From Candidatus Hydrogenedens sp. (GTDB taxonomy: Bacteria; Hydrogenedentota; Hydrogenedentia; Hydrogenedentales; JAEUWI01): a DNA stretch of 64,000 nt. The first letter of the stretch is position 1. Each line of letters begins with the position of its first letter. Both the position numbers and the translations under genes were made by a program. Location: contig WGMK01000035.1 of assembly GCA_016125095.1 (NCBI GenBank), forward strand, positions 18,060 through 82,059. The letters are read 5' to 3'. Shown in pieces: positions 56,180-64,000 of this stretch. The notes under the pieces were generated by a model that did no database searches, was not told the origin of the DNA, and saw only the letters and a program-made list of their open reading frames with translations.

Positions 56180-57093
56180 GCCATCGGCGGGAGGGCGTCC
56201 GTCCGGTGTGCCTCAAGGAATTCCAGCATCGTGTCGATGGTTCCCGGCGAGCCGATGAGCGTGAAATGGCTGGCCCCCTCGATAACCACTTTTTGATGGT
56301 CCGGCACCAGCGCACCGAGTTTGTCGACGTTCTCGATGAGGGGATCCTTCGCGCCGATGAGGTTCAGCACGGGCACGTCGGTGCGCCGCAGTGCCGCGGG
56401 GTCGGGCTCGAGCTGCGGCATCGCGCGGGTCATCTCCAGCAGCGCGTGCTCGTCGTTCCACATCCTCACGAGCGCGTCTCCCGCCGATACCTCCATCCAG
56501 CCGATCGGCTCGTCCGGCGGCTGCAGATAACGGATGAGCGGCTCGAAGCCGCCGCCGCGCGCAAGCGAGGCCGTCAGGTTTTCCGCCGCCTGTTTAGCCT
56601 CGCCCTCGTAGCGCATGTAGCCCATGCCGCATGCGATGAGCGAGCGCATGCGGTCGGGGTGTAGTTCGAGCATCTTGATGCCCACGAGCGCGCCGAGCGA
56701 ATTGCCCGCGATGTGCGCCTTCTCGATGCCGAGGTGGTCCATCAGCCGCACCACGTCCTCGACCATCTCCGTGCCGTAGCGCTCCTCGGCGTAGGGCTTG
56801 GCGCTGTAGCCGTGGCCACGCATGTCGAGTGCGATGGCCCGGAAGCCGTCGCCCACCAGCGCGTCGAACGCGCCCGGCTGCCGCCACGTGATTTCCATGT
56901 TCATGCCGTAGCCGTGCAGCAGTATCACGGGTTCTCCCGCGCCCTCATCGAGGTAATGCAGCTTCACGCCATCGGCAAAGAAGTATTCGCCTTCGTCCTC
57001 GTAGCCCAGATACCCGGACAGATTACCCTGGGCCGAATACCCCACCAGCAGAAATACAGCGAGTGCGATGTAGGTACGACGCTTCCGCAACAC
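56176..57093 (-). CDS. Membrane-anchored alpha/beta hydrolase (third paralogue)
   Basis: Hydrolase of 305 aa. I chose GTG 57093, which follows a strong GAGGAGAAGG site and gives a single N-terminal anchor (ALAVFLLVGYSAQ); the open frame further up lacks such a site. Nucleophile in GNSLGA, acid in GAKDPL, His in GASHFT. VVRLMDHLGIEKAHIAG is almost the same as in the genes at 17218 and 18374. Substrate unknown. Confidence 0.86.
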   Translation of the reverse strand: MLRKRRTYIALAVFLLVGYSAQGNLSGYLGYEDEGEYFFADGVKLHYLDEGAGEPVILLHGYGMNMEITWRQPGAFDALVGDGFRAIALDMRGHGYSAKPYAEERYGTEMVEDVVRLMDHLGIEKAHIAGNSLGALVGIKMLELHPDRMRSLIACGMGYMRYEGEAKQAAENLTASLARGGGFEPLIRYLQPPDEPIGWMEVSAGDALVRMWNDEHALLEMTRAMPQLEPDPAALRRTDVPVLNLIGAKDPLIENVDKLGALVPDHQKVVIEGASHFTLIGSPGTIDTMLEFLEAHRTDALPPMA

Positions 57094-57291
57094 GGCCTTC
57101 TCCTCGGTTCCGGTCGGCCATACAACCCGCCGACAGAAGGGGAGTATAAAATACAACTTGTTTATTTGCAATGGGTTAAAACTAAACTGTCAAGGGTATG
57201 ACAATTTAATTTCATCGTCCTGCCCTGCAACGGAGGCTTTCAAGGGAAGAAACCGGGTAACAGCAGGCCTCAGGGGCCGGGAGGACGGACG

Positions 57292-57744
57292 ATGGATCTG
57301 CCAGACGTCGGGGCGCATCCGCGCCAGTTGGAAAACCTTCGCGTGGGAGGGGGCTACGGTTCGCTGCCGGACGGCGGCGCGGACATCGACGCGCGCGGCC
57401 GCATCGCCACGAACGGCGATGTGACCCTCAGCGCGGGGCTGCGTGCCGAGGGACTGGTCAGCCTGGGCGAACCCTCCACGCAGGTCATCAGCGGCGGCGC
57501 CGTCACCATCGCGCGCTCGCACTATCAGGTCGATACCGAAGGGCTGGCCTCGGCCGACGACCTCGACTCGATCCACGGCGGCAGCCCCGGCGACCTGCTC
57601 TTGCTCCGCTCGGTAAACGCCGCACGTGTCGTCACCGTACGCAACGGCACCGGCAACCTCCACACAGGCGCGGACATCGTCCTCGATTCGCCCGACAAGA
57701 CTCTGCTCCTCGTCTATCAAGGCACCGGCTGGATGAAGCTCTAA
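57292..57744 (+). CDS. Orphan phage-fibre-like protein (150 aa)
   Basis: Protein of 150 aa at ATG 57292 with GGGAGGACG just upstream. Gly-rich, beta-repetitive text (GDVTLSAGLRAEGLVSLGEP, GNLHTGADIVLDSPDKTLLL) resembles the stem and tip of phage tail-fibre or tailspike-like proteins. It stands alone; no phage structural, integrase or terminase genes are near. It may be a relic or a domesticated fibre-like element. The flanks are lower in GC and carry repeats. Confidence 0.5.
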   Translation: MDLPDVGAHPRQLENLRVGGGYGSLPDGGADIDARGRIATNGDVTLSAGLRAEGLVSLGEPSTQVISGGAVTIARSHYQVDTEGLASADDLDSIHGGSPGDLLLLRSVNAARVVTVRNGTGNLHTGADIVLDSPDKTLLLVYQGTGWMKL

Positions 57745-57834
57745 GCGGGGGGATATCCGCGGCCTTGGACACCACGCTGATATCCAAGGCTACGAGACCT
57801 ATCCGCACGGTACGGGCCGCGGGTTGAAGACTTC

Positions 57835-58030
57835 TTGACAGGATAACTGGATCTTGAGATTGAAGAGGGAGGAAGACAATTAGACAGGATTAACAGAATT
57901 TAGAAGATTGGAGAATGAGGAAAGGCAGACCGTTCGCTCTCTTCTCTTTCAATCCTGTTAATCTTGTAAATCCTGTCAGAAATTCTTCGTCCTCCTTCTT
58001 CTTCCATCTCAAGATCCAGTTATCCTGTCC
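57835..58030. repeat. AT-rich imperfect palindromic repeat
   Basis: The left arm begins TTGACAGGATAACTGGATCT near 57835 and the right arm ends with its near-exact complement near 58030; both arms contain GGAGGA/TCCTCC tracts and ACAGGATTaACAG words that resemble widespread ACAGGATTTACAGGATT repeats. The element fills the gap between the orphan gene and gdh; no gene is visible. Confidence 0.7.
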
Positions 58031-58040
58031 AAAAAAAAGA

Positions 58041-59342
58041 TCAGGCCGTACCGTTGGCGAAGTAGGCGCGTGTGCCCTGGGCGGCGATGGCAGTGCCGAT
58101 GCGGCTGAGGGCGTGGGCGTAGGCCGCCGTGCGCATGTCGATTTCCTTGTCCATCATGCGGCGGTACACCAGGTCGAACTCGCGCCGCATGATCTTGTGC
58201 AGCCGCTCGTGCACTTCCTCGAGATCCCAGTAGTAGCCGGCCTTGTTCTGCACCCACTCGAAGTAGCTCACCGTCACGCCGCCGGCGTTGGCGAGAATGT
58301 CGGGCACGATGAGGATGCCCCGCTCCGAAAGCATGCGGCTCGCCTCGCTGGTAATCGGGCCGTTCGCCACCTCGATGATATGCTGCGCCTGGATGCGCGG
58401 GGCGTTGTCCGCCGTGATCTGCTTCTCCAGCGCCGCCGGTATCAGCAGGTCCACGTCGAGTTCCAGTAGCTCGGCATTGCTGATCGAGGTGCTCGGCACG
58501 CTCTCGCACAGGGCGCCGCTGCAATACACCGCCCGCACCTCGCGTGTCTCGTCCTTCATCTTGATGATGCTCGGCACATCGAAGCCGTCGGGACTGTAGA
58601 TGCCGCCGTGCGAGTCGCTGATGGCCACGATCTTGTAGCCGTCCGCATGCAGCAGCTTCGCCACGTGCTGGCCGGCATTGCCGAAGCCCTGCACCGCCAC
58701 CGTCGTCTCGGAGGGATTCCAGCCCTTGCGCTCTTCGAGCTCCTTGATGCAGTAATACGCACCGCGGCCGGTCGCGTCGTCGCGCCCCAGGCTGCCGCCC
58801 AGTTCCACCGGCTTGCCGGTGATCACCGCCGGCGTGTGGTGCCGCTGAATCTTCGAATACTCGTCCATCATCCAGCCCATGATCATCGCGTTGGTATACA
58901 CGTCCGGCGCGGGGATGTCCGTGTCGGGCCCGATGAAGTCCGCCACCTGCTGCACGAATCCGCGGCTCAGCCGCTCGAGCTCCATGCGGCTGAGTTCCTT
59001 CGGGTTCACCGTGATCCCGCCCTTCGCGCCGCCGTAGGGAATGCCCACCACAGCGCACTTGCACGTCATCCAGAACGCGAGCGCCTTCACCTCGTCGATA
59101 TCGGCCTTCGGGTGATAGCGGATGCCGCCCTTCGTCGGCCCACGCGTGCCGTCATGCTGCACCCGGTAGCCCGTGAACACCTGCAGTGAACCGTCGTCCA
59201 TGCGCACCGGTATCGACACCGTCAGCATGGCGCGCGGGTGCTTGAGCTTTTCGATCGCCTCCGGGTCGATGTCGGCGTAGGCCGCCGCCCGGTCCAGCAC
59301 GCTGATGGCATCCTCGAAGAGACTCTGGCTCTGCTCGCTCAT
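58041..59342 (-). CDS. gdhA: Glutamate dehydrogenase (NAD(P)-dependent)
   Basis: Hexameric-type glutamate dehydrogenase of 433 aa interconverting glutamate and 2-oxoglutarate plus ammonia. GPTKGGIRYHP and VGIPYGGAKGGI carry the substrate lysines, IPAPDVYTNAMIMGW the catalytic Asp, and VQGFGNAGQHVAKLL the nucleotide-binding loop. ILANAGGVTVSYFEWVQN is typical of the clostridial/Bacillus-type. Ends just beside the AT-rich palindromic repeat. Confidence 0.94.
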   Translation of the reverse strand: MSEQSQSLFEDAISVLDRAAAYADIDPEAIEKLKHPRAMLTVSIPVRMDDGSLQVFTGYRVQHDGTRGPTKGGIRYHPKADIDEVKALAFWMTCKCAVVGIPYGGAKGGITVNPKELSRMELERLSRGFVQQVADFIGPDTDIPAPDVYTNAMIMGWMMDEYSKIQRHHTPAVITGKPVELGGSLGRDDATGRGAYYCIKELEERKGWNPSETTVAVQGFGNAGQHVAKLLHADGYKIVAISDSHGGIYSPDGFDVPSIIKMKDETREVRAVYCSGALCESVPSTSISNAELLELDVDLLIPAALEKQITADNAPRIQAQHIIEVANGPITSEASRMLSERGILIVPDILANAGGVTVSYFEWVQNKAGYYWDLEEVHERLHKIMRREFDLVYRRMMDKEIDMRTAAYAHALSRIGTAIAAQGTRAYFANGTA

Positions 59343-59626
59343 GTCGGTGTCCTCCCGTGGGTGATGCCCCCAGCATAGTGCCCCGGCGGTCCCTGCGCAA
59401 TCCTGCGCGCTTCAGGATTCCCAATTCTCGTTCAGGTCCGTAAACACCCGTGGCGGCGGGGGTTGCTGGAACCTTTGCCGCGAATGGTGTACGATACCGG
59501 CAACCCGCGCTCTGAATGTTTTACGCACACCCGGTGTTCGCGCTCGCAGAGTACTTTGGCGCGGGTCCGACACCCGACCTACCGGTCGGTCGGGCGCGAT
59601 TCCCGGGCGGCTTGGAGGTGTGTATC
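59343..59626. promoter_or_regulatory. sdh operon leader region
   Basis: Gap between divergent gdhA and sdhC. A near-palindrome, CCCGACCTACC followed by GGTCGGTCGGG at 59573-59594, lies about 33 nt before the sdhC ATG and could be an operator or hairpin. A TACGAT -10 candidate is at 59490-59495; no strong -35 is seen. Confidence 0.4.
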
Positions 59627-60325
59627 ATGAGCGCGACCGCAGTCTTGCCGAAGCGGCTGACGTCGACCGTGGCGCGGGAACTGGCCGTGGCGATTTCGGG
59701 CCTGCTGCTGGTGGGCTTCATCATTTCCCACCTGTCGGCGAACCTGCTGATTTACCTCGGCCCCGAATACCTGAACGCCTACGCGGAAAACATGCGCAGT
59801 CTCGGGCCGCTGCTGGTGGTGGCGCGCGCGGGGCTTCTCGCGGTATTCGTCACGCACATCGTGCTGGCGGTGCAGCTGGCGAAGCACAACCGCAAGGCGC
59901 GCTCGCAGGGCTACGCCATCGAGACACGCCACGGCCGCAAGGGTGCGGCTACACGCTACATGCTCTACTCGGGCCTCATGCTGCTGGCGTTCATCCTCCT
60001 TCATCTGACCGATTTCACCCTGCGCTCGCACGAGGGCCCGAACGCGATGGTGGGCGGCGAAGACCTCGGCCTCTACGGCCTCGTCTGGAATTTCCTGGGC
60101 AACCCGATCCGCGCGGTGTTCTACATCGTCGCGGTGTGCTCGCTGGGCCTGCACCTGAGCCACGCCATTTCGAGCGTGGTGGTGACGCTGGGCTGGCTGA
60201 GCGAAAACGGCACCAAGCGCGCTGAACTGGCCGCGCGGGCCGCGGGCATTGTGGTGGCGCTCGGGTTCAGCTCGATTCCGATCTACATCCTGCTGAAGAC
60301 CTACGTACTCGGAGGGCACGCGTAA
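59627..60325 (+). CDS. sdhC: Succinate dehydrogenase/fumarate reductase cytochrome b subunit
   Basis: Diheme-type membrane anchor of 232 aa with five helices. ATG 59627 follows GGAGG by 8 nt. Haem-ligating histidines are likely in GFIISHLSANLL, VFVTHIVLAVQ, FILLHLTDF and LGLHLSHAI. The single b-type anchor with large SdhA and SdhB is the type B layout of Bacillus, Wolinella and Bacteroidetes. The stop overlaps the next ATG (TAATG). Both succinate oxidation and fumarate reduction are possible. Confidence 0.92.
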   Translation: MSATAVLPKRLTSTVARELAVAISGLLLVGFIISHLSANLLIYLGPEYLNAYAENMRSLGPLLVVARAGLLAVFVTHIVLAVQLAKHNRKARSQGYAIETRHGRKGAATRYMLYSGLMLLAFILLHLTDFTLRSHEGPNAMVGGEDLGLYGLVWNFLGNPIRAVFYIVAVCSLGLHLSHAISSVVVTLGWLSENGTKRAELAARAAGIVVALGFSSIPIYILLKTYVLGGHA

Positions 60326-62277
60326 TGGCTATCGCGACGGATTACTGGAAGATCGCGGAGAGCGCGGGCCTCGATTCTAAGATCCCCTCGGGCCCCATCG
60401 GCCAGAAGTGGACCAAGCACAAGTTCGACATGAAGCTGGTGAACCCGGCGAACAAGCGCAAGTTCAAGGTGATCGTGGTGGGTACGGGCCTCGCGGGCGC
60501 GAGCGCCGCCGCCACCATGTCGGAACTGGGCTACAAGGTCAAGGCCTTCTGCTTTCAGGACAGCCCCCGGCGCGCGCACAGCATCGCGGCGCAGGGCGGC
60601 ATCAACGCGGCGAAGAACTATCAGAACGACGGCGACAGCGTCTACCGCCTGTTTTACGACACGGTGAAGGGCGGCGACTACCGCTCGCGCGAGGCGAACG
60701 TGCACCGGCTGGCGGAAGTCAGCGTGAACATCATCGACCAGTGCGTGGCGCAGGGCGTGCCCTTCGCGCGCGAATACGGCGGCTACCTGGCGAACCGCTC
60801 CTTCGGCGGCGCGCAGGTATCGCGCACGTTCTACGCGCGCGGCCAAACAGGCCAGCAGCTGCTGCTCGGTGCCTATAGCGCGCTGATGAAGGAAGTCGCC
60901 AGCGGCGGCGTCGAGATGTTCCCGCGCCGCGAGATGCTCGACCTGATCGTCGTCGATGGCCGCGCCTGCGGCATCGTCGTGCGGAATCTCGTCACCGGCC
61001 AGCTCGAGACGCACACGGCCGACGCGGTCTGCCTGGCGACGGGCGGCTACGGCAACGTGTTCTACCTGTCCACCAACGCCAAGGGCAGCAACGTGACGGC
61101 GGCGTGGCGCGCGCACAAGCGCGGCGCCTACTTTGCCAACCCCTGCTACACGCAAATCCACCCCACCTGCATTCCCGTGCACGGCGACTTCCAGTCGAAG
61201 CTGACGCTGATGAGCGAAAGCCTGCGCAACGACGGACGCGTGTGGGTGCCGAAGAAGCCGGGCGACACCCGCCCCGCGCACGAGATTCCCGAGGCGGACC
61301 GCAACTACTACCTCGAGACCAAGTACCCTAGCTTCGGCAACCTGGTGCCGCGAGACGTGGCTTCGCGTAATGCCAAGGACGTGTGCGACGCCGGCAACGG
61401 CGTGGGCGCGACGGGGCTGGCCGTGTACCTCGATTTCACCGACGCCATCAAGCGCGACGGTATGTCGGTGATTGAGGCCAAGTACGGCAACCTGTTCCAG
61501 ATGTACGAGCGTATCACCGACGACAACCCCTACAAGACGCCGATGATGATCTATCCGGCCGTGCACTACACGATGGGCGGCCTCTGGGTGGACTACAACC
61601 TGATGAGCAATCTGCCCGGCCTGCATGTGCTGGGCGAGGCGAACTTCAGCGACCACGGCGCGAATCGCCTCGGCGCGAGCGCGCTGATGCAGGGCCTCGC
61701 CGACGGCTACTTCGTGATTCCCTACACCATCGGCGACTACCTGGCGAAGGCGGGCCCCTCGGGCGTCACGCCCGACCACCCGGAGGCGAAGAAGGTGGAG
61801 GCCGAGGTGAAACAGCGGATCGACACCTTCATCCACATGACCGGCAAGCGCGCTGTGAACGATTTCCACCGCGAACTCGGCCTGCTCATGTGGGACGAGT
61901 GCGGCATGGCCCGCAACGAGGAAGGCCTGAAGAAGGCACTCAAGCGCATTCCCGAACTGCGCGAGGAATTCTGGCAGGACGTGAACGTGACGGGCTCGCC
62001 CGGCACGCTGAACCAGTGCCTCGAACGCGCCGGCCGCGTGGCCGACTTCCTCGAGTTCGCGGAGCTGATGTGCACCGACGCGCTCCACCGCTCGGAATCC
62101 TGCGGCGGCCACTTCCGCGAGGAATCGCAGACGGACGAGGGCGAGGCCAAGCGCAAGGACGACGAGTTCTGCTACGCCGCGGCCTGGCAGTACAACGGCG
62201 TGGGGGAGACGCCCACGCTGCACAAGGAAGCGCTGGAATTCGAGAACGTGAAGCTCACGCAGAGGAGCTACAAGTAA
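60325..62277 (+). CDS. sdhA: Succinate dehydrogenase/fumarate reductase flavoprotein subunit
   Basis: Catalytic flavoprotein of 650 aa. VVGTGLAGASAAATMSELG binds FAD, HSIAAQGGINAAKNYQNDGDS contains the FAD-binding His region, and QIHPTCIP and HYTMGGLWVD with GANRLGASALMQGL supply active-site residues. Length and the long FAD-region match type B enzymes. It is translated with the cytochrome and iron-sulfur subunits as one operon. Confidence 0.95.
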   Translation: MAIATDYWKIAESAGLDSKIPSGPIGQKWTKHKFDMKLVNPANKRKFKVIVVGTGLAGASAAATMSELGYKVKAFCFQDSPRRAHSIAAQGGINAAKNYQNDGDSVYRLFYDTVKGGDYRSREANVHRLAEVSVNIIDQCVAQGVPFAREYGGYLANRSFGGAQVSRTFYARGQTGQQLLLGAYSALMKEVASGGVEMFPRREMLDLIVVDGRACGIVVRNLVTGQLETHTADAVCLATGGYGNVFYLSTNAKGSNVTAAWRAHKRGAYFANPCYTQIHPTCIPVHGDFQSKLTLMSESLRNDGRVWVPKKPGDTRPAHEIPEADRNYYLETKYPSFGNLVPRDVASRNAKDVCDAGNGVGATGLAVYLDFTDAIKRDGMSVIEAKYGNLFQMYERITDDNPYKTPMMIYPAVHYTMGGLWVDYNLMSNLPGLHVLGEANFSDHGANRLGASALMQGLADGYFVIPYTIGDYLAKAGPSGVTPDHPEAKKVEAEVKQRIDTFIHMTGKRAVNDFHRELGLLMWDECGMARNEEGLKKALKRIPELREEFWQDVNVTGSPGTLNQCLERAGRVADFLEFAELMCTDALHRSESCGGHFREESQTDEGEAKRKDDEFCYAAAWQYNGVGETPTLHKEALEFENVKLTQRSYK

Positions 62278-62278
62278 G

Positions 62279-63037
62279 ATGAGCAAGACCATCAACCTCA
62301 AGCTGCGCGTGTGGCGCCAGGCCAGCCCCGAACAGGCCGGCAAGTTCGAGGATTACGACGCCAAGGGCATCTCGACCGACGCCTCGTTCCTCGAGATGCT
62401 CGACGTGGTGAACGACGAGCTCGAACGCCACGACATCGATCCCATCGCCTTCGACCACGATTGTCGCGAAGGCATCTGCGGTTCCTGCGGCGCGGTGGTG
62501 AACGGCTGCGCGCACGGCCCCGAGTCCGCCACCACGCTCTGCCAGCTGCACATGCGCAAGTTCAAAGACGGCGACGTCGTCATCATCGAGCCCTGGCGCG
62601 CGAACGGCTTCCCGATCATCAAGGACCTCGTGGTGGATCGCGGCGCCTTCGACCGCATCATCCAGGCCGGCGGCTACGTGTCCATCCGCACCGGCCAGGC
62701 GCCCGACGCCCACGCGATTCCGATTCCCAAGCCCGCGGCCGACAAGGCCATGGACGCGGCGCAATGCATCGGCTGCGGCGCCTGCGTGGCCGCCTGCCCG
62801 AACGCCTCCGCCAGCCTCTTCACCGCCGCCAAGATCAACCAGCTCGCGCTGCTGCCCCAGGGCCACCCCGAACGCAACCGCCGCGTGGTCGCCATGGTCG
62901 AGCAGATGGACAAGGAAGGCTTCGGCTCCTGCTCCAAGCACTACGAATGCGAAGCCGCCTGCCCCAAAGAGATCAAGGTCGAGAACATCACCGCCATGAA
63001 CCGCGAATACCGCCGCGCCCTGATAGCCCGCGACTAG
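62279..63037 (+). CDS. sdhB: Succinate dehydrogenase/fumarate reductase iron-sulfur subunit
   Basis: Iron-sulfur protein of 252 aa linking the flavoprotein to the cytochrome. The [2Fe-2S] ligands are in CREGICGSCGAVVNGCAHGP; CIGCGACVAACPNAS and CSKHYECEAACP with KEI hold the [4Fe-4S] and [3Fe-4S] clusters. AGAGGAG lies 12 nt upstream. It ends the sdh operon before a strong terminator. Confidence 0.95.
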   Translation: MSKTINLKLRVWRQASPEQAGKFEDYDAKGISTDASFLEMLDVVNDELERHDIDPIAFDHDCREGICGSCGAVVNGCAHGPESATTLCQLHMRKFKDGDVVIIEPWRANGFPIIKDLVVDRGAFDRIIQAGGYVSIRTGQAPDAHAIPIPKPAADKAMDAAQCIGCGACVAACPNASASLFTAAKINQLALLPQGHPERNRRVVAMVEQMDKEGFGSCSKHYECEAACPKEIKVENITAMNREYRRALIARD

Positions 63038-63065
63038 GCGCCTAGCCCCCAATACACCCCTGAAC

Positions 63066-63107
63066 ATCAGGCCCCGCTCTAGCCAGAGCGGGGCCTGATT
63101 TTGCTTT
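63066..63107 (+). terminator. Strong rho-independent terminator of sdhCAB
   Basis: A 15-bp perfect stem (63066-63080 with 63085-63099) and 4-nt loop AGCC is followed by TTTTGCTTT. It is the clearest terminator in the window. Confidence 0.88.
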
Positions 63108-63130
63108 GGCGCACATCCAGATCAGACCGC

Positions 63131-64000
63131 ATGTCCTTCGTGTATTTCGACGGCACCGACATGCATGAGCTGGATTCCGTGTCGGTGCGGACGGAAAAAG
63201 ACGAGTGGTACACCCTGAATATCGGCCTGCTCGGCGGCGCGATAGCGGGCGTGCCCAATCTCTTCCTCACGCTCAATCGGACAAGCGATTCCGCGGGCGA
63301 ACCCATGGCGCTGCTGCTTGAGCTGCCCGGCCCCGAATTGCCCGATATCGACGGCGACGTTATCGGCTTCACGCAGGGCGAAGAGTCCGACTACCAATTC
63401 CAACTGAAGAACTACACCTTTGCGTACGACATCAGCGACAACTGCACTACATGGTCTTACGACGCATTCGGCCGCAAAATCCGCGAGCGAAAGTTCGACC
63501 TCTATCTTACGACTGAAGACAAGACCGTTGCCGACACCCTCTACCAATGGGACGGCTGGCGTCTTGTGGCTGAGGTGGATGCCGTTTCGGGGCATGTCCT
63601 TGCCGATTATGTGCCGGGTCCGGGGTACGTCGATGATATCGTCGCGGCCCGCCGCGACCTGGACGACAACAACAGTTTCGCCGCATCCGAGTCGTTCTAC
63701 TACCTGACCGACCAGCAGTTCTCGACCGTCGCGCTGCTGAACGCCAGCGGAGCCCTGGCCGAACGCTACGACTACGACCCCTTCGGCACCCCCTCCATCT
63801 ACGACGCGTCCGGAAGCGCGATTGGCGCCACCGCGGTGGGCAACAACCACCTCTACACCGGCCGCGAATACCTGCCCACGCTCGGGCTCTACGACTACCG
63901 CCAGCGCTACTACGACCCCGCCGCCGGCCGCTTCCTCGCCACCGACCCCGTCCACGACCCCAACAACCTCGGCAACCCTTACACCTACGTCGCCAACAAC
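63131..64000 (+). CDS. RHS/YD-repeat protein, C-terminal core (partial, runs off the window)
   Basis: An open frame of 290 codons from ATG 63131 to the last base, without stop. The end carries the RHS core: YDYDPFGTPS, then YTGREYLPTLGLYDYRQRYYDPAAGRFLATDP, the signature before the polymorphic tip. Upstream only a few YD-like motifs occur (WSYDAFGRKIRE), much less than a full RHS barrel. No ribosome site is visible and it begins just 23 nt past a terminator, so it is probably a 5'-truncated RHS gene rather than a complete one. The toxin tip would lie outside the window. Confidence 0.75.
   Translation, partial: MSFVYFDGTDMHELDSVSVRTEKDEWYTLNIGLLGGAIAGVPNLFLTLNRTSDSAGEPMALLLELPGPELPDIDGDVIGFTQGEESDYQFQLKNYTFAYDISDNCTTWSYDAFGRKIRERKFDLYLTTEDKTVADTLYQWDGWRLVAEVDAVSGHVLADYVPGPGYVDDIVAARRDLDDNNSFAASESFYYLTDQQFSTVALLNASGALAERYDYDPFGTPSIYDASGSAIGATAVGNNHLYTGREYLPTLGLYDYRQRYYDPAAGRFLATDPVHDPNNLGNPYTYVANN

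Noticed and set aside
57292..57744. Prophage
   Set aside because: Only one fibre-like gene; no integrase, terminase, portal or capsid genes and no attachment repeats.
60301..62343. Open reverse-strand frame of 680 codons over sdhA
   Set aside because: Antisense to the well-supported flavoprotein gene; the open frame follows from third-position GC bias.
1..64000. CRISPR array
   Set aside because: The repeats seen are few, palindromic and irregularly spaced; no run of regularly spaced repeats and no cas gene was found.

Overview
The window reads as one stretch of a GC-rich chromosome from a Gram-negative bacterium. Several genes belong to lipopolysaccharide work: bifunctional heptose kinase/adenylyltransferase, a heptosyltransferase and an LptC/LptA-like pair. 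Secreted carbohydrate-active proteins are abundant: sialate O-acetylesterase, a tandem DUF1080 protein, GDSL hydrolase, BNR/sialidase-like proteins, a Tat-exported Gfo/Idh/MocA oxidoreductase, a PIG-L deacetylase, a CE15-like esterase and a kelch-Na+/solute symporter fusion. Together with an H-X9-DG-like protein this points to the PVC superphylum or a relative such as Candidatus Hydrogenedentota. That placement is inference from gene content; no rRNA gene or other decisive marker lies in the window.

Layout. 0.1-7.3 kb: a forward run of secreted glycan-processing proteins, interrupted by a tiny reverse-strand gene (35 aa) next to a bidirectional terminator. 7.3-9.0 kb: a c-type cytochrome and a ferric-reductase-like flavocytochrome. 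9.1-12.9 kb: a TetR-type regulator, a palindromic operator over a promoter, a class III aminotransferase, a class II aldolase and a TauD-type dioxygenase, probably an undescribed small-molecule pathway. 13.1-15.4 kb: sialidase-like protein and Tat oxidoreductase. 15.4-17.1 kb: HldE with a small coupled gene. 17.2-22.0 kb: two membrane-anchored alpha/beta hydrolases, an amine-oxidase-like flavoprotein and a thiolase. 22.0-23.7 kb: a REP-associated tyrosine transposase (RAYT) with four REP-like hairpins and a 96-bp duplicated gene end. 23.7-33.7 kb: WaaF, an M23 peptidase, ParDE, tRNA-Val, a TPR protein, AroB, an overlooked 38-aa membrane protein, glucan phosphorylase and a histidine phosphatase-like protein. 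33.8-38.8 kb: HemL, TPR protein, RND exporter and two DUF2007 proteins. 38.8-45.9 kb: a large secreted calcium-repeat protein, then the tightly packed operon nadC-birA-coaX-lptC-lptA. 46.2-57.1 kb: a flavoprotein/methyltransferase pair, a mosaic PIG-L protein, a CE15-like esterase, the kelch-symporter/sialidase pair and a third anchored hydrolase. 57.3-64.0 kb: a phage-fibre-like orphan, an AT-rich palindromic repeat, glutamate dehydrogenase, the three-gene succinate dehydrogenase/fumarate reductase operon with a strong terminator, and the 3' part of an RHS-repeat protein running off the end.

Genes work together in three ways. The secreted hydrolases, symporter and oxidoreductase suggest scavenging of decorated, perhaps sialylated or sulfated, polysaccharides. 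HldE, WaaF and LptA/C build the outer membrane. NadC, BirA, CoaX, HemL and AroB supply cofactors and precursors.

Two window-wide patterns stand out. A GCTATACT-like box recurs upstream of about a dozen transcription units and is probably the housekeeping -10 element. Dispersed palindromic repeats occupy many gene junctions, and one has entered the 5' coding end of the CE15-like gene.
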